From: Stenotrophomonas geniculata ATCC 19374 = JCM 13324
Lineage (GTDB): Bacteria > Pseudomonadota > Gammaproteobacteria > Xanthomonadales > Xanthomonadaceae
Assembly (NCBI RefSeq): GCF_001431625.1
Contig: NZ_LLXT01000142.1
Span: 1-45,598, forward strand
Length of the DNA: 45,598 nucleotides
Direction: 5' to 3'
Both the position numbers and the translations under genes were made by a program. The notes under the pieces were generated by a model. The model did not search any database and was not told where the DNA came from. It saw nothing but the letters and a program-made list of their open reading frames with translations. The first letter of the stretch is position 1; the number at the start of each line of letters is the position of its first letter. Of the stretch, positions 35,567 through 45,470 are shown in pieces.

Positions 35567-35647
35567 CGGGTCGTCCTTCCTTGGATGTGCCGACGATAGC
35601 GGATGCGGACCGGCAATGGCCAGTTCGTTGTGTGACGTTGTGTATCG

Positions 35648-38600
35648 TCAGTGGAAATCGCGGCTGTGGCTGCGCAGTCCCTGCAGCAGTTCATCCAGGC
35701 AGTGCATGCGCTGCACGATGACGTGCTGCACGCCATCGACGCGTTCCAGGCGGCCATCGATCTGCATCAGCTGGGTATCGACCAGCACCCGGTGCTGGCG
35801 ATCGGCCAGGTGTCGCCAGACCACGGCGTTGACCATGCCGGTCTCATCTTCGAGCGTGAGGAAGGTGACGCCGCTGGCGGTCTGCGGGCGCTGGCGCATG
35901 CGTACCAGGCCGGCGATGCGCACGCGACGGCCATGGCCATGCCCGGCCAGTTGTGCAGCGTCCAGACAGCCACGGCTGCGCAGCTGCGCGCGCAGGAACG
36001 AGATCGGGTGGCGGCCAAGTGTGGTGCCGGTGCTGCGATAATCGGCCTGCATGTCCTCCCAGGCGCTGGGCAGGGGCAACGGCACGCGGGCTTCGGCAGT
36101 GGCGCGGGCCTGGTCGAACAGTGGCAGCCGGTTTTCCACGCCGGAGATATCCCAGCGTGCACGATGGCGATGGCCACTGAGCCCACGCAGTGCACCGGCA
36201 TCGGCCAGCAGGCCCTGCTGGCGGCGGTCCAGTGCGGTGCGCTGGCACAGGTCGCCCACATCGTCGAACGGGCGCTGCGCACGTTCGCGCATGATGGCCT
36301 GCACGACGGGTTCGTTGCAGCCATCGATCAGGCGCAGGCCGAGCCGGATCGCCGCCGGTCCCTTGCTGAAATCCAGCGTGCAGTCCCAGTCGCTGTGGCG
36401 CACGTCCACCGGCAGCACGCCGATGCCATGGCGGCGTGCATCCTGCAGCAGCTGGTCGGGGCTGTAGAACCCCAGCGGCTGGCTGTTGATCAGGCTGGCG
36501 GTGAACGCGGCGGGATGATGGCACTTCAGCCAGCAGCTGTTATAGGTCAGCAGGGCGAAGCTGGCAGCATGGCTTTCCGGGAAACCGTAATCACCGAAGC
36601 CCTTGATCTGCTCGAACAGGTGCTCGCCGTAGTCGCGGCTGAAGCCATTCTTCAACATGCCGGCCAGCAACTTCTCCCGATGCGGTTCCAGGCCGCCACG
36701 ACGCTTCCATGCCGCCATCGAGCGGCGCAGGGCATCGGCTTGCCCAGGTGTGTAACCTGCTGCTTCCACTGCCAGCTGCATCACCTGTTCCTGGAACAAT
36801 GGCACGCCCAGCGTACGCGCGAACACGCGTTCCAGCTGCGGTGGGTAGAGCGGATTGTCCGGATCGTTCAGTGCCTCCGGGCCTTGCTCGCGCAGGATCC
36901 TCCGCCGTTCCAGATAGGGGTGCACCATGTCACCCTGGATCGGGCCGGGGCGCACGATCGCCACTTCGATCACCAGATCGTAGAAGCAGCGCGGCTGCAG
37001 GCGTGGCAGCATCGCCATCTGCGCACGCGATTCGATCTGGAACACGCCGATGGTGTCGGCGGCGCAGATCATGTCGTAGGTCTTCGTATCCTTGGCAGGG
37101 ATCGCATCCATGCGTCCACTGTGCAGGCCGTGCTGCTGCAGCATCGCCAGGCATTTACGGATGGCGGTGAGCATGCCCAGCGCCAGGCAGTCGACCTTCA
37201 TCAGGCCGGTGGCATCCAGATCGTCCTTGTCCCACTGGACGACGGTGCGGTCGGCCATCGCCGCGTTTTCCACCGGTACCAGCGTCGACAGCGGGTGCTC
37301 TGAAATCACGAAGCCGCCCGGGTGCTGCGACAGGTGGCGCGGGAAATCGATCAGCTCGGTGGTCAGTGCCAGCAGCCGCCGCATCAGCGGTGTTTCCGGA
37401 TCAAAGCCGCGCTCGCGCAGGGTCTCCGGCAGTGGTACGTGGCCGCCCCAGTGGTCCATCGCCGCGCCCAGTTCGTTGACCTGGTCCATCGGCAGGCCGA
37501 GTGCACGGGCCACGTCACGGATCGCGCTGCGGCCACGGTAACTGATTGCTACTGCGGTCAGTGCGGCGCGCTCGCGGCCATAGCGCTTGAACACGTACTG
37601 CAGCACTTCCTCGCGGCGCTCGTGCTCGAAGTCGATGTCGATATCCGGCGGCTCGTCGCGCTCGGCGGAAATGAAGCGCTCGAACAGCAGGTTGCTGCGC
37701 GCCGGGTCGATCTCGGTCACGCCCAGCACGAAGCACACCGCGGAGTTGGCCGCCGAGCCGCGGCCCTGGCAGAGGATGTCCTGGCTGCGCGCGAAGCGCA
37801 CGATGTCCTGCACGGTGAGGAAGTAGGAGGCGTAGTTCTTCTGCTTGATCAACGCAAGTTCGTGTTCGATCTGCTCGCGCTGTGCCGGCTGGATGCCGTT
37901 CTTCCAGCGCCACGGGATGCCACGCTCGACCAGCACGCGCAGCCAGCTGTCCGGATCATGCCCTTCGGGCACCAGCTCACGCGGATAGGTGTACTGCAGC
38001 TGTTCCAGGGTGAAGTGGCAGCGCTCGGCGATGCGCAGGGTCTCGGCCAGCAGCTCAGGCGGGTACAGCTGGGCCAGCGCGGTGCGTGGGCGCAGGTGGC
38101 GCTCGCCATTGGGGAACAGGCGCCATCCAGCTTCGGCCACGCTGCAACGGTGGCGGATCGCGGTCAGCGTGTCCTGCAGGGCGCGGCGGCGGCGTACATG
38201 CATGTGCACATCACCACTGGCCACCAGCGGCAGGTAATGGCGTTCGCCGAAGGACTGCAGCTGCTGCAGGCGGCGTGCATCGTCGTGTTCGTGGTGCAGC
38301 TCCACCGCCAGCCACAGCCGATCATCGAAGCCGGCGCGCAGCAGTTCCAGGTCGGTGGCGGCCGGTTGCCGGTCCAGCCACAGGCACAGCAGGCCGACGG
38401 GCAGGCCGAGAAGGTCCTCGCGCAGGCAGCGGTACTCGCCCTTGGCGGCCCGCCGCCGGCAGGTGGTGATCAACTGGCAGAGCCCCGTATAGGCGGCCTG
38501 GTCGGTGCACAGCAGGGCCAGTTTCGGCCCATCCTCGACCTGGAATTCGGCGCCGACAATCAGCGCCACGCCATGCGTCTTCGCCGCCTGCCAAGCGCGT

Positions 38601-38758
38601 ACGATGCCGGCCAGCGAGCATTCGTCGGTGATCGCCAACGCTCGATAGCCTTGGCCGGCGGCGCGCGCGAACAGTTCTTCGGCGATCGAGGCGCCACGCT
38701 GGAAACTGAAGGCCGACAGGCAGTGCAGTTCGGCGTAGCCGGGCAGTTCGCTGTGCAT
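35648..38758 (-). CDS. dnaE2: DnaE2 (ImuC) error-prone DNA polymerase III alpha subunit
   Basis: 1036 residues, usual for DnaE2. The PHP domain opens [17 protein letters not shown], with the second metal His replaced as in this family. The polymerase catalytic core has the [11 protein letters not shown] acidic motif (about residues 355-365). Helix-hairpin-helix and OB domains are at the C-terminus ([30 protein letters not shown]). DnaE2 performs damage-induced mutagenic synthesis with ImuA and ImuB. Its ATG is six bases after the imuB stop, so one operon. Confidence 0.95.
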   Translation of the reverse strand: MHSELPGYAELHCLSAFSFQRGASIAEELFARAAGQGYRALAITDECSLAGIVRAWQAAKTHGVALIVGAEFQVEDGPKLALLCTDQAAYTGLCQLITTCRRRAAKGEYRCLREDLLGLPVGLLCLWLDRQPAATDLELLRAGFDDRLWLAVELHHEHDDARRLQQLQSFGERHYLPLVASGDVHMHVRRRRALQDTLTAIRHRCSVAEAGWRLFPNGERHLRPRTALAQLYPPELLAETLRIAERCHFTLEQLQYTYPRELVPEGHDPDSWLRVLVERGIPWRWKNGIQPAQREQIEHELALIKQKNYASYFLTVQDIVRFARSQDILCQGRGSAANSAVCFVLGVTEIDPARSNLLFERFISAERDEPPDIDIDFEHERREEVLQYVFKRYGRERAALTAVAISYRGRSAIRDVARALGLPMDQVNELGAAMDHWGGHVPLPETLRERGFDPETPLMRRLLALTTELIDFPRHLSQHPGGFVISEHPLSTLVPVENAAMADRTVVQWDKDDLDATGLMKVDCLALGMLTAIRKCLAMLQQHGLHSGRMDAIPAKDTKTYDMICAADTIGVFQIESRAQMAMLPRLQPRCFYDLVIEVAIVRPGPIQGDMVHPYLERRRILREQGPEALNDPDNPLYPPQLERVFARTLGVPLFQEQVMQLAVEAAGYTPGQADALRRSMAAWKRRGGLEPHREKLLAGMLKNGFSRDYGEHLFEQIKGFGDYGFPESHAASFALLTYNSCWLKCHHPAAFTASLINSQPLGFYSPDQLLQDARRHGIGVLPVDVRHSDWDCTLDFSKGPAAIRLGLRLIDGCNEPVVQAIMRERAQRPFDDVGDLCQRTALDRRQQGLLADAGALRGLSGHRHRARWDISGVENRLPLFDQARATAEARVPLPLPSAWEDMQADYRSTGTTLGRHPISFLRAQLRSRGCLDAAQLAGHGHGRRVRIAGLVRMRQRPQTASGVTFLTLEDETGMVNAVVWRHLADRQHRVLVDTQLMQIDGRLERVDGVQHVIVQRMHCLDELLQGLRSHSRDFH

Positions 38759-38764
38759 GGTGGC

Positions 38765-40174
38765 TCAGCCGAACCAGCCGTGCAGCATCCACGGCGCATG
38801 CGGGTCGTTGCGCTCACGAAAGGCCCAGCCGCGCTGGCCGTGAGCAGTTTCCACCACGTAATAGTCGCGCCGTGCATCGGCCTGATCCCACCAGCCCGAT
38901 TCGATCCGCTCCGGCCCGGTGACGATGCGCAGCCGCGGATCACGCAGTGGTTGCGGCGTGTCCAGCAGCCAGCCGGGGCGCAGTGGCCAGTACGACGGAG
39001 GCTTGGCTGGCGGCTGGATGCCACTGGCGCGTTCGGGGCGATGGTCGGCCTGCACCGCCAGCGGCTGCACGGCGTCATCGCCCAGCCGCGCGCGCAGGCG
39101 CTCGCGCAGCTGGTTCCAGGGCATCGCCTGTGCCGGCCGGGTATCGAACAGGTCACGCGCGGCGGGCACGAACGGTGGCAGCTGCTCGGCCTGCAGGCGC
39201 AGTGCGCGGCTGCCGGCCGGCAGGGCAAACGCTTCCATGCGGTTGCGTGCGATCTCGAACAGCAGCGCGGGATCGCGCTCGGGCGCCAGCAGGCCGATGG
39301 TCAGCACGCTGGCCGGCAGCATGTCGTGCTCGAAATGCAGGTCGAAGCGCTGCACGCCGCCATCGCGCGAACACAGGAATGCGGCCAGGTCCAGCAGCAG
39401 GCGACGCAGCGGAAACAGCAGGGCCTGGCTGGATTCGATCTCGTATTCGAATTCGATGCGCGCATCGAAACGGTCCGGTGGCTGGTAGTAGCGCAGTGGC
39501 GCGGTGGGCAGCCCGCGCAGCGCATCCAGCTGCTGCAGCACGTCCGGTGCGAAGCGCCGGGCCAGGCTGTCGCGCGGCAGCTCGAGCACCGCACCCAGCG
39601 TGCGCAGGCCGGAACGGCCGAGTACGGTCACTGCTTCGCTGGGCAGGCCACAGCGCGGCAAGGGCAGCTGCGCCAGTGCCGCTGGCAGCTGCTGCGCATC
39701 GATGCCGAGGCCGTCGTGAACGTTGGCCAGCACGCGCGCGGCATGCGCGGTGGGCGCGGCCACCAGGCGATGGCGGAAACCAAGCTCATGCAGTTCGTTG
39801 CGCAGCCGCTGCTCGATCGTCAGCCAGTCGCCGAACAGGGCACGGCTGGCACCGATTTCCATGACCAGCGCGTGCGGAAAATCGAGGCTGACCTGCGAGC
39901 TGTAGGCATAGGCCCAGCTGGCCAGCAGCTGCCGGGTGTGCTGTTCGGCGCTGGGATCGTAATCGTGCAGATGCAGGTCCTGCACCAGTACCTGCGCAGC
40001 CGACAGCAGCATGCCCGGGCGCAGCCCCGCTGCGCGTGCCGACGGGCTGACCGCACGCAGTACGCGACGCTGTGCCGGCCCCTGCAGCAGCACCAGTGGC
40101 CGCTGCGGGTCGGGCTGCAGGCGCAGCACGCTGTCCAGCGCCAGCTGCGGCAACAACAGACAGGCCCAGTGCAT
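38765..40174 (-). CDS. imuB: ImuB, catalytically inactive Y-family polymerase
   Basis: 469 residues. The Y-family fold is recognisable, but the catalytic acidic residues are gone: the start reads MHWACLLLPQLALDSVL where active enzymes have D-x-D-C/S-F, and LVMEIGASRALFG replaces the SIDE motif. ImuB acts as a scaffold joining ImuA, DnaE2 and the beta clamp. A QLPLP at about residue 168 resembles a clamp-binding motif, but its position is earlier than expected, so I do not rely on it. It starts nine bases after the imuA stop. Confidence 0.92.
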   Translation of the reverse strand: MHWACLLLPQLALDSVLRLQPDPQRPLVLLQGPAQRRVLRAVSPSARAAGLRPGMLLSAAQVLVQDLHLHDYDPSAEQHTRQLLASWAYAYSSQVSLDFPHALVMEIGASRALFGDWLTIEQRLRNELHELGFRHRLVAAPTAHAARVLANVHDGLGIDAQQLPAALAQLPLPRCGLPSEAVTVLGRSGLRTLGAVLELPRDSLARRFAPDVLQQLDALRGLPTAPLRYYQPPDRFDARIEFEYEIESSQALLFPLRRLLLDLAAFLCSRDGGVQRFDLHFEHDMLPASVLTIGLLAPERDPALLFEIARNRMEAFALPAGSRALRLQAEQLPPFVPAARDLFDTRPAQAMPWNQLRERLRARLGDDAVQPLAVQADHRPERASGIQPPAKPPSYWPLRPGWLLDTPQPLRDPRLRIVTGPERIESGWWDQADARRDYYVVETAHGQRGWAFRERNDPHAPWMLHGWFG

Positions 40175-40183
40175 GGCGCGGCC

Positions 40184-40798
40184 TCAGTGGGCGATGGCCA
40201 GCGGCAACGGCTGCGCCGGCGGCAGGCCGCCACGGCACTTCAGCACCCGCACCTGGCCGTGGTCGAGCTGCAGGCGCAGGCTGGCCGGGGAAGGATTGCG
40301 TGCTGCCTGCGCCTCGCGGAACACGAAGCTCAGGCACTGGCCGCTGTCGGCCGCCACCTGCAGGCGGCGCAGTGAGCGGTGATCGGGCTGGTGTGGCCAG
40401 CACAGCACTGCTGCACAGGCGGCCGAGCGCAGGCACTGCTCGGTGGCCCACAGCGCTTGTTTCGGCGCGGCGTGGATGATCTGCAGCTGGGTCAGATCCA
40501 GCCCGGCCGCTGCCCAGGCCGGAGCGTGCGGGCGATAGGGTGGGGCGACCAGCACGATCGGGCGGTCGCGCTGGCTCAGCTTCGCCAGCGCTGGCCAGAC
40601 CAGAGCCAGTTCGCCGACGCCGGGCGCGGCCTGCAGTACCTCGCATAGCCCGCTGCTGGGCCAGCCGCCGCCGGGCAGGCGCGCATCCAGTGCCGGGTGA
40701 CCGCTGGCCAGATGGTCGCTGGCCGGCCCCTGGCGGGCCGGGCCGCGCCACAGCTGGCGGCCGTCAAGCAGCCGGTCGAGGGCGACGACGGCACCCAT
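40184..40798 (-). CDS. imuA: ImuA, RecA-like SOS mutagenesis accessory protein
   Basis: 204 residues, short as usual for proteobacterial ImuA. RecA/SulA-like core with GHPALDARLPGGGWPSSGLCEVL, LALVWPALAKLSQRDRPIVLVAPP and LRRLQVAADSGQCLSFVFR. The Walker A motif is degenerate. Start supported by GGAGGA eight bases upstream. First gene of imuA-imuB-dnaE2, with an SOS box about 130 bases upstream. Confidence 0.9.
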   Translation of the reverse strand: MGAVVALDRLLDGRQLWRGPARQGPASDHLASGHPALDARLPGGGWPSSGLCEVLQAAPGVGELALVWPALAKLSQRDRPIVLVAPPYRPHAPAWAAAGLDLTQLQIIHAAPKQALWATEQCLRSAACAAVLCWPHQPDHRSLRRLQVAADSGQCLSFVFREAQAARNPSPASLRLQLDHGQVRVLKCRGGLPPAQPLPLAIAH

Positions 40799-40926
40799 CA
40801 GCGGGTCCTCCAGGGGAGGCGCCGGGCAGGCTGGAAGCGGCAGGAACGGGCGGAAACGGCGGGCATGACGCGAGTATCGACGGGCCGGTATCAGGGGCTG
40901 AGACCGGACATGCTACTCGCCTTGTG

Positions 40927-40940
40927 AGTAGAATTACTAA
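40927..40940 (-). promoter_or_regulatory. LexA (SOS) box of the imu cassette, xanthomonad type
   Basis: Minus strand TTAGTAATTCTACT matches TTAG-N6-TACT(A), the LexA site known from Xylella and Xanthomonas, lacking only the last A. It lies 129 bases before the imuA ATG. The rest of the 240-base gap holds the 5' leader and a SMAG element. Confidence 0.78.
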
Positions 40941-40976
40941 TGAAATCGGAGGATCGGATTTCAGGTTGCTGAAGGG

Positions 40977-41023
40977 GTAGGGGTGCCGACCAAGGTCGGC
41001 CCCCCGGCATGGCCCGGCGCTAC
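40977..41023. repeat. SMAG-type palindrome 4 (short)
   Basis: GTAGGGGTGCCGACC AA GGTCGGCCCCCC hairpin, then GGCATGGCCCGGCGCTAC. GTAG and CTAC ends bound it. It separates the cyclase gene stop from the imu promoter. Confidence 0.7.
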
Positions 41024-41039
41024 CCGGGTATGTCCCCGG

Positions 41040-42047
41040 TTACGGGCGGACCGGCAGCGCGACCGGGCGCAGCGGCGCGGCATCGCCACCGCGGATCTTC
41101 AGCGGGCCGCCGATGAAGGCGAACTCGTAGACCTTGTCGTGGGCCAGTTCGTCCAGCGCCACCAGCTCGATGATCGGCGCGCCCTGCTGGGCCAGCAGGT
41201 AGGTGTGCAGCGGCACGTAGTCGTCGGACACCTCCGAGGGGAAGGTCTCGAAGCTGAGGTTGTCGGCACCGACGATCATCGCGCCGCTGTCCTCGATCAG
41301 GAAGCGCGCCGCGTCCAGGCCCATGCCCGGCGGGTTGGCCATGTAGGCCTTGGGCTGTTCGAACAGGCGCATGCGGCCGGTGCGGATCAGCACCACGTCG
41401 CCCTGCTGCAGTTTCACCTTCTGGCGTGCCAGCGCATCCTTCAGGTCCTGGCGGGTGACGCGGTAGCTGTCCGGCAGCATGTCCACGCCCTTGGCGGTGG
41501 CCACGTCGATCAGCACGCCACGCGCGATCAACGGCGGGAACTTCTCGATGCCGGTGACATTCCAGCCACGGTCGCCGAGGTGTTTGTCGGCCTCGAAGCC
41601 ATTCCAGATCTTTCCATGGATGCCGAAGTGGTTCAGCGCATCGATGTGGGTGCCGGTGTGGCTGTACATCGAGAACGCGGTGCCGGTGTAGCTACGGGTG
41701 AGGTTCATGGTTTCGCCCACGCCCATCGGATCATCCATCACCGTGCCGCGCGGGGTGTGGGTCATCCAGAACTGGTAGTGCGGGTCGCCGGCATCCTGCC
41801 AGCTGGGCATGCCGACGTAGTACTCGGTGGCCAGGTCATAGGCCTTGCCGCCGCTGACCCGCGACAGGATCGCCGCACGCGAGGCCTCGGTGATCAGGTT
41901 GAGGCGGCCGATCTCGTCCTTCGGCCCCCAGGGGCTGGTGCCGACCTGCTGGCCGGAGGGTACGCGTTCGTGCGCGGACACGGTGGTGGAAGCGGCGGTG
42001 CCGGCCAGCAGCAGGGCCAGCGCGGTGGCCAGGGTACGTGGGGTCAT
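41040..42047 (-). CDS. Secreted cyclase-family hydrolase (kynurenine formamidase-like)
   Basis: 335 residues. Signal peptide MTPRTLATALALLLAGTAASTTVSA. The putative cyclase domain (PF04199) has its metal motif HTGTHIDALNHF (H-x-G-T-H-x-D-x3-H), plus WGPKDEIGRLNLI near the start and GADNLSFETFP. Relatives hydrolyse amide or lactone bonds with Mn or Zn; the substrate here is unknown. It follows a DsbA-like gene by 35 bases and probably shares its transcript. The secreted form is unusual next to cytosolic KynB. Confidence 0.88.
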   Translation of the reverse strand: MTPRTLATALALLLAGTAASTTVSAHERVPSGQQVGTSPWGPKDEIGRLNLITEASRAAILSRVSGGKAYDLATEYYVGMPSWQDAGDPHYQFWMTHTPRGTVMDDPMGVGETMNLTRSYTGTAFSMYSHTGTHIDALNHFGIHGKIWNGFEADKHLGDRGWNVTGIEKFPPLIARGVLIDVATAKGVDMLPDSYRVTRQDLKDALARQKVKLQQGDVVLIRTGRMRLFEQPKAYMANPPGMGLDAARFLIEDSGAMIVGADNLSFETFPSEVSDDYVPLHTYLLAQQGAPIIELVALDELAHDKVYEFAFIGGPLKIRGGDAAPLRPVALPVRP

Positions 42048-42082
42048 GGGGAATCTCCTTGCAGGGTGGGGGAGGGTGCGGC

Positions 42083-42733
42083 TCAGGCCGCGACCAGGTG
42101 CGCCAGGGCCTGGCGCAGGTGTGGCAGCGGCAGGGTCTGCAGGCGCAGGCCGTTGCCGCCGATCACGGTGGGTATGGAACGGATGCCGAGGGCAGCGGCT
42201 TCGGCGCGATCGACCTGCACGCGCTGGCGTACTGCGTCGCTGCGCATGTGGTCAGCGAAGGCGCCACGTGGATGGCCCAGCGCTTCGGCGATATCCAGCA
42301 GGACTTCGGCGTCGCCGATGTTGCGGTGCTGGTGCAGGTGCGCCCACTGCACGGCATCGAACATCGCGCCATGGGCGTCGTTGCCACCGAGCATGCCGGC
42401 AGCCTGGCAGGCCAGTGCGCCGAGCCAGCCGGACGGATACTCGAAGTCCTGCGCGCGCATGCCTTCGATATCGATGCGCGCGGTGTCTTCATGCGCGGCG
42501 CAGTCGGTCCAGTGGCGCAGGATGATCGCCTTGGCGCGCTCCATCGAGCCGAACACCTCGACCATCTGTGCGCGCGAGTCCTGCAGCACGAAGCTGCGGT
42601 GGCGCACCTGGATGGCGAGTTCGGCGGAGACCTGCTTCAGGCGCGGGGCCAGCACGAAGCACCAGCCGCAGACCACGTCGTGGAAGAAATCGACCACCGG
42701 CGCGGCGGTGGCGGGGGAAGGAACGGAAGACAT
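42083..42733 (-). CDS. DsbA-family (FrnE-like) oxidoreductase
   Basis: 216 residues from the ATG at 42733. Thioredoxin domain with an inserted helical domain; active site CGWC in VVDFFHDVVCGWCFVLAP, and the cis-Pro loop IRSIPTVIGGNG. No signal peptide, so cytoplasmic, as for the FrnE/2-hydroxychromene isomerase-like branch. It lies between a LysR regulator and the cyclase gene, on the same strand as both. Confidence 0.86.
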   Translation of the reverse strand: MSSVPSPATAAPVVDFFHDVVCGWCFVLAPRLKQVSAELAIQVRHRSFVLQDSRAQMVEVFGSMERAKAIILRHWTDCAAHEDTARIDIEGMRAQDFEYPSGWLGALACQAAGMLGGNDAHGAMFDAVQWAHLHQHRNIGDAEVLLDIAEALGHPRGAFADHMRSDAVRQRVQVDRAEAAALGIRSIPTVIGGNGLRLQTLPLPHLRQALAHLVAA

Positions 42734-42825
42734 CTGCCTGCCATCGGTGAGAGGGGAGGCGGCAGAGTAGGCAGCGCGGCGTGGCCGAAACAGCACGCCG
42801 CGGGCAGCTCAGTTTTCGCTGGCGG

Positions 42826-43731
42826 TTACGAATCCAGGCCAGCGCAGCCGGGCAGCTCGGCGTGCAGGAAATCGATGAAGGCGCGTACCTTGGGTTGCAG
42901 ATGGCGCGACGTGGGGTAGACCGCATGCACGAAGCGCGGCGGATAGCGGTGGTCGGGCAGCACCTGCTGCAGTTCGCCCTGGGCCAGTGCCGGCGCGGCC
43001 AGGAACGAGGGCAGGGCACCGATGCCCATGCCGGCCACCAGCAGGTCGCGCAGCAGCAAGCTGTTGTTGACGGTGACGCGCGCGGGCAGGGTGATTGTCA
43101 CCTGGCCATCGGGACCGAGCAGCGGCCAGCTGCCGGGGGAGTCGGACAGGCTGTAGGCCAGCACGCTGTGCGCCTGCAGATCGTCCACCGCCTGCGGTGC
43201 CGGATGCTGCCGCAGGTAGGACGGGGCCGCGCACAGCACCTGCTGCAGCGACGCCAGCCGGCGCGCCACCAGGCGTGAATCATCCAGTTCGGCACGCAGC
43301 CGCAGCGACACATCGAAACCCTCACCGACTGCATCGAGCAGGCGATCTTCCATCACCAGGTCCAGCGACAACTGTGGATGCTGCTGCAGGAAGCGCGGCA
43401 GCAGCGGCGACAGCGTGCTCAGTGCGAATGACTGCGGCGCGTTCACGCGCAGGCGCCCGGCCACCTCGCCGCGCTGTTCGGCGATGCCGCGTTCCAGCGC
43501 TTCCAGCTCGTCGAGCAGGCGGCAGCATTCGCGGTAATAGGCGTGGCCGGTTTCGGTCAGGCTCATGCGCCGCGTGGTCCGCTGCAGCAGCACCACGCCC
43601 AGGTGCGTTTCCAGCGTGCGCAACTGCTTGCTCAGGCCGGCCGGCGACATGCCCAGGTCTTCGGCGGCACGAGCGAGCCCGCCGCGTTCGACGATGCGGC
43701 GGAAGGCGCGCATCAGGTTGAAGGAGTCCAT
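42826..43731 (-). CDS. LysR-family transcriptional regulator
   Basis: 301 residues from the ATG at 43731 (MDSFNLMRAFRRIVE); an earlier ATG lies inside a GTAG repeat. The winged helix (GLARAAEDLGMSPAGLSKQLRTLETHLGVVLLQRTTRRMSLTETG) and the substrate-binding domain are complete. Belongs to the CrgA/DsdC-like group that usually controls nearby genes. It is in the same orientation as the DsbA-like and cyclase genes and divergent from the hydroxylase at 43881. Confidence 0.92.
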   Translation of the reverse strand: MDSFNLMRAFRRIVERGGLARAAEDLGMSPAGLSKQLRTLETHLGVVLLQRTTRRMSLTETGHAYYRECCRLLDELEALERGIAEQRGEVAGRLRVNAPQSFALSTLSPLLPRFLQQHPQLSLDLVMEDRLLDAVGEGFDVSLRLRAELDDSRLVARRLASLQQVLCAAPSYLRQHPAPQAVDDLQAHSVLAYSLSDSPGSWPLLGPDGQVTITLPARVTVNNSLLLRDLLVAGMGIGALPSFLAAPALAQGELQQVLPDHRYPPRFVHAVYPTSRHLQPKVRAFIDFLHAELPGCAGLDS

Positions 43732-43761
43732 GCCGGTCCCGGGCGCGATGAGAGCGTCATT

Positions 43762-43784
43762 GTAGATCCACGCCATGCGTGGAT
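43762..43784. repeat. SMAG-type monomer hairpin 5
   Basis: GTAG followed by ATCCACGC CAT GCGTGGAT: one single hairpin, between the LysR and hydroxylase genes. The same unit occurs as an inverted pair at 45471-45560. Confidence 0.7.
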
Positions 43785-43880
43785 GTGGGAAGCGTGGTGC
43801 CCGCAGGGTTGCGCCGTTTGTTCAAGCCAGCAACCCACACGCCACGCCAGCATGCAGGCCCCTCACTTCCCGGGTTGCCC

Positions 43881-44771
43881 ATGAAGCACTGGATGCTCCG
43901 CCTGTATGCCCCGCTGTTCCTGCTTGGATTCGTCGCCACTGCCGTCGTCTGGGTCGGCCACTGCCATGGCGATCCGTTGTGGCTGCTGGCCCTGCTGGCG
44001 ATCGCCATTGCGGTTTCGTTCGTCGCCGAGCGCGCCTGGCCGTATGACCCTGCGTTCAACCGCGACCACGGCGACCGTGTGCGTGACGCCCTGCACGCGC
44101 TGGTCAACGAAGGCCTGAACCTGTTGTCGATCGCGGCGGTGCCGCTGCTGGCGGCGATCATTCCGTGGCAGTTGTGGCCGCTGCAGTGGCCGTTCGCACT
44201 GCAGCTACTGGTGGCGATCATCGCTGCCGATCTCGGCATCACCCTGGTGCACTACGCCAGCCATCGCATCGGCTGGTTGTGGCGGCTGCATGCGGTGCAC
44301 CACAGCGTCACCCGCATGTACGGCTTCAACGGGCTGATGAAACACCCACTGCACCAGGCCGCCGAAGCGGTGGGCGGCGTGCTGCCGCTGCTGGTGCTGG
44401 GCCTGCCGATGCCGGTAGCCGCGGTGCTGGCCTTCGCCATCGCCATCCAGCTGTTGCTGCAGCATTCCAACGTGGACATGCGCCCGGGTGTGCTGGGCCG
44501 GATCATGGCGTGGGCGCCGCTGCACCGCTTCCACCACATGCGTTACGGCACCGCCGGCGACGTCAACTTCGGCCTGTTCCTGACCGTCTGGGATCATCTG
44601 CTGGGGACCGCTTTCGATGCGCCGGGCTATCGGCTGCAGCATCGCGACCTTGGCATCGGCAGCCAACCGGACTATCCGCGCGATTATCCGGGACAGCTGC
44701 TGGCGCCGTTCCGCGAACTGCCGCATGGCGAGGTGCCGGAGCTGCCGGAAGGTCTGCGCAGGCGCGGATGA
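43881..44771 (+). CDS. Sterol desaturase/fatty acid hydroxylase family membrane protein
   Basis: 296 residues from the ATG at 43881; earlier in-frame starts lie in non-family sequence. At least four hydrophobic segments. The di-iron histidine boxes are all there: HYASH, HAVHH, KHPLHQ and HRFHHMRYG, with the family's GLFLTVWDHLLGT. It is a membrane di-iron hydroxylase/desaturase, substrate perhaps a lipid. It is divergent from the LysR gene, which is its most likely regulator. It converges on the AraC gene with only nine bases between the stops. Confidence 0.9.
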   Translation: MKHWMLRLYAPLFLLGFVATAVVWVGHCHGDPLWLLALLAIAIAVSFVAERAWPYDPAFNRDHGDRVRDALHALVNEGLNLLSIAAVPLLAAIIPWQLWPLQWPFALQLLVAIIAADLGITLVHYASHRIGWLWRLHAVHHSVTRMYGFNGLMKHPLHQAAEAVGGVLPLLVLGLPMPVAAVLAFAIAIQLLLQHSNVDMRPGVLGRIMAWAPLHRFHHMRYGTAGDVNFGLFLTVWDHLLGTAFDAPGYRLQHRDLGIGSQPDYPRDYPGQLLAPFRELPHGEVPELPEGLRRRG

Positions 44772-44780
44772 TGGGCTGTG

Positions 44781-45461
44781 TCAGGCCGCGTGAAGCTGCA
44801 GGCCCTGCAGTTGCGCGGCACTGATGCCGAACATGCGGCGCAGGCTGCGCGACAGATGGGCCAGATCGGCGAATCCAGCGGCATGCGCACTGTCGGTCAG
44901 GCTGTGGCCGTGCAGATGATGCGTGAGTGCATTGCGCAGGCGTTGCCACAGTACCCAGCCGCGGAGTGTCACCGCCAGGTCGGACTGGAAACGCCGGTGC
45001 AGCTGGCTGGCCGACAGGTGCGCCGCCTCGGCGATATCGGCGGCCGGCACCGGGTCAGGCAGGTGCTGGGCGATACGGGCCAATGCCGCCTGCACGCGGC
45101 GGTCCAGCGGTTGTGGGCGGCTCAGCCGTGGCAGCCAGTCGCGTAGCTCCATGGTATTGCCCGGCAGTGCGTGCAGATGCTGCTGGATCTGCGTGGAATC
45201 GGCATGCGCGGGTTCGAGGAACACCGTGCAGCCCGCTTCCGGCGCCGACAGGATCGCATGCGTCTGGAAGGAGGGCAGCCACAGCCGTTGGCCCTGCTGC
45301 CGTACGCCATCGACTTCGACCTGCCAGGGCGTACCGTCGCTCAGCAGCAGTTGATGGGCGTAGTGCGCATGTACGCTGCTGTCACCGGCATGGCCCTGCA
45401 GCACCGCCACGTGAGCATCCAGCAGCAGCGTGCCATTCCAGGGCAGGGCGGGGGAGGACAT
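44781..45461 (-). CDS. AraC-family transcriptional regulator
   Basis: 226 residues from the ATG at 45461 (GGAGG not evident, but the earlier ATG lies inside a GTAG repeat). The N-terminal cupin-like half has VHAHYAHQLLLSDG. The C-terminal AraC domain is complete: VPAADIAEAAHLSASQLHRRFQSDL and SLTDSAHAAGFADLAHLSRSLRRMFGISAAQL. Effector and targets are unknown. Confidence 0.9.
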   Translation of the reverse strand: MSSPALPWNGTLLLDAHVAVLQGHAGDSSVHAHYAHQLLLSDGTPWQVEVDGVRQQGQRLWLPSFQTHAILSAPEAGCTVFLEPAHADSTQIQQHLHALPGNTMELRDWLPRLSRPQPLDRRVQAALARIAQHLPDPVPAADIAEAAHLSASQLHRRFQSDLAVTLRGWVLWQRLRNALTHHLHGHSLTDSAHAAGFADLAHLSRSLRRMFGISAAQLQGLQLHAA

Positions 45462-45470
45462 GGAGGGATT

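Noticed and set aside
38974..40174. Active DNA polymerase IV/V assignment for the Y-family protein
   Set aside because: Catalytic Asp/Glu residues are absent and the gene lies between imuA and dnaE2, so ImuB fits better.
37322..40375. 1017-codon plus-strand frame opposite dnaE2 and imuB
   Set aside because: Antisense shadow; DnaE2 and ImuB motifs on the minus strand are clear and the frame runs across both.
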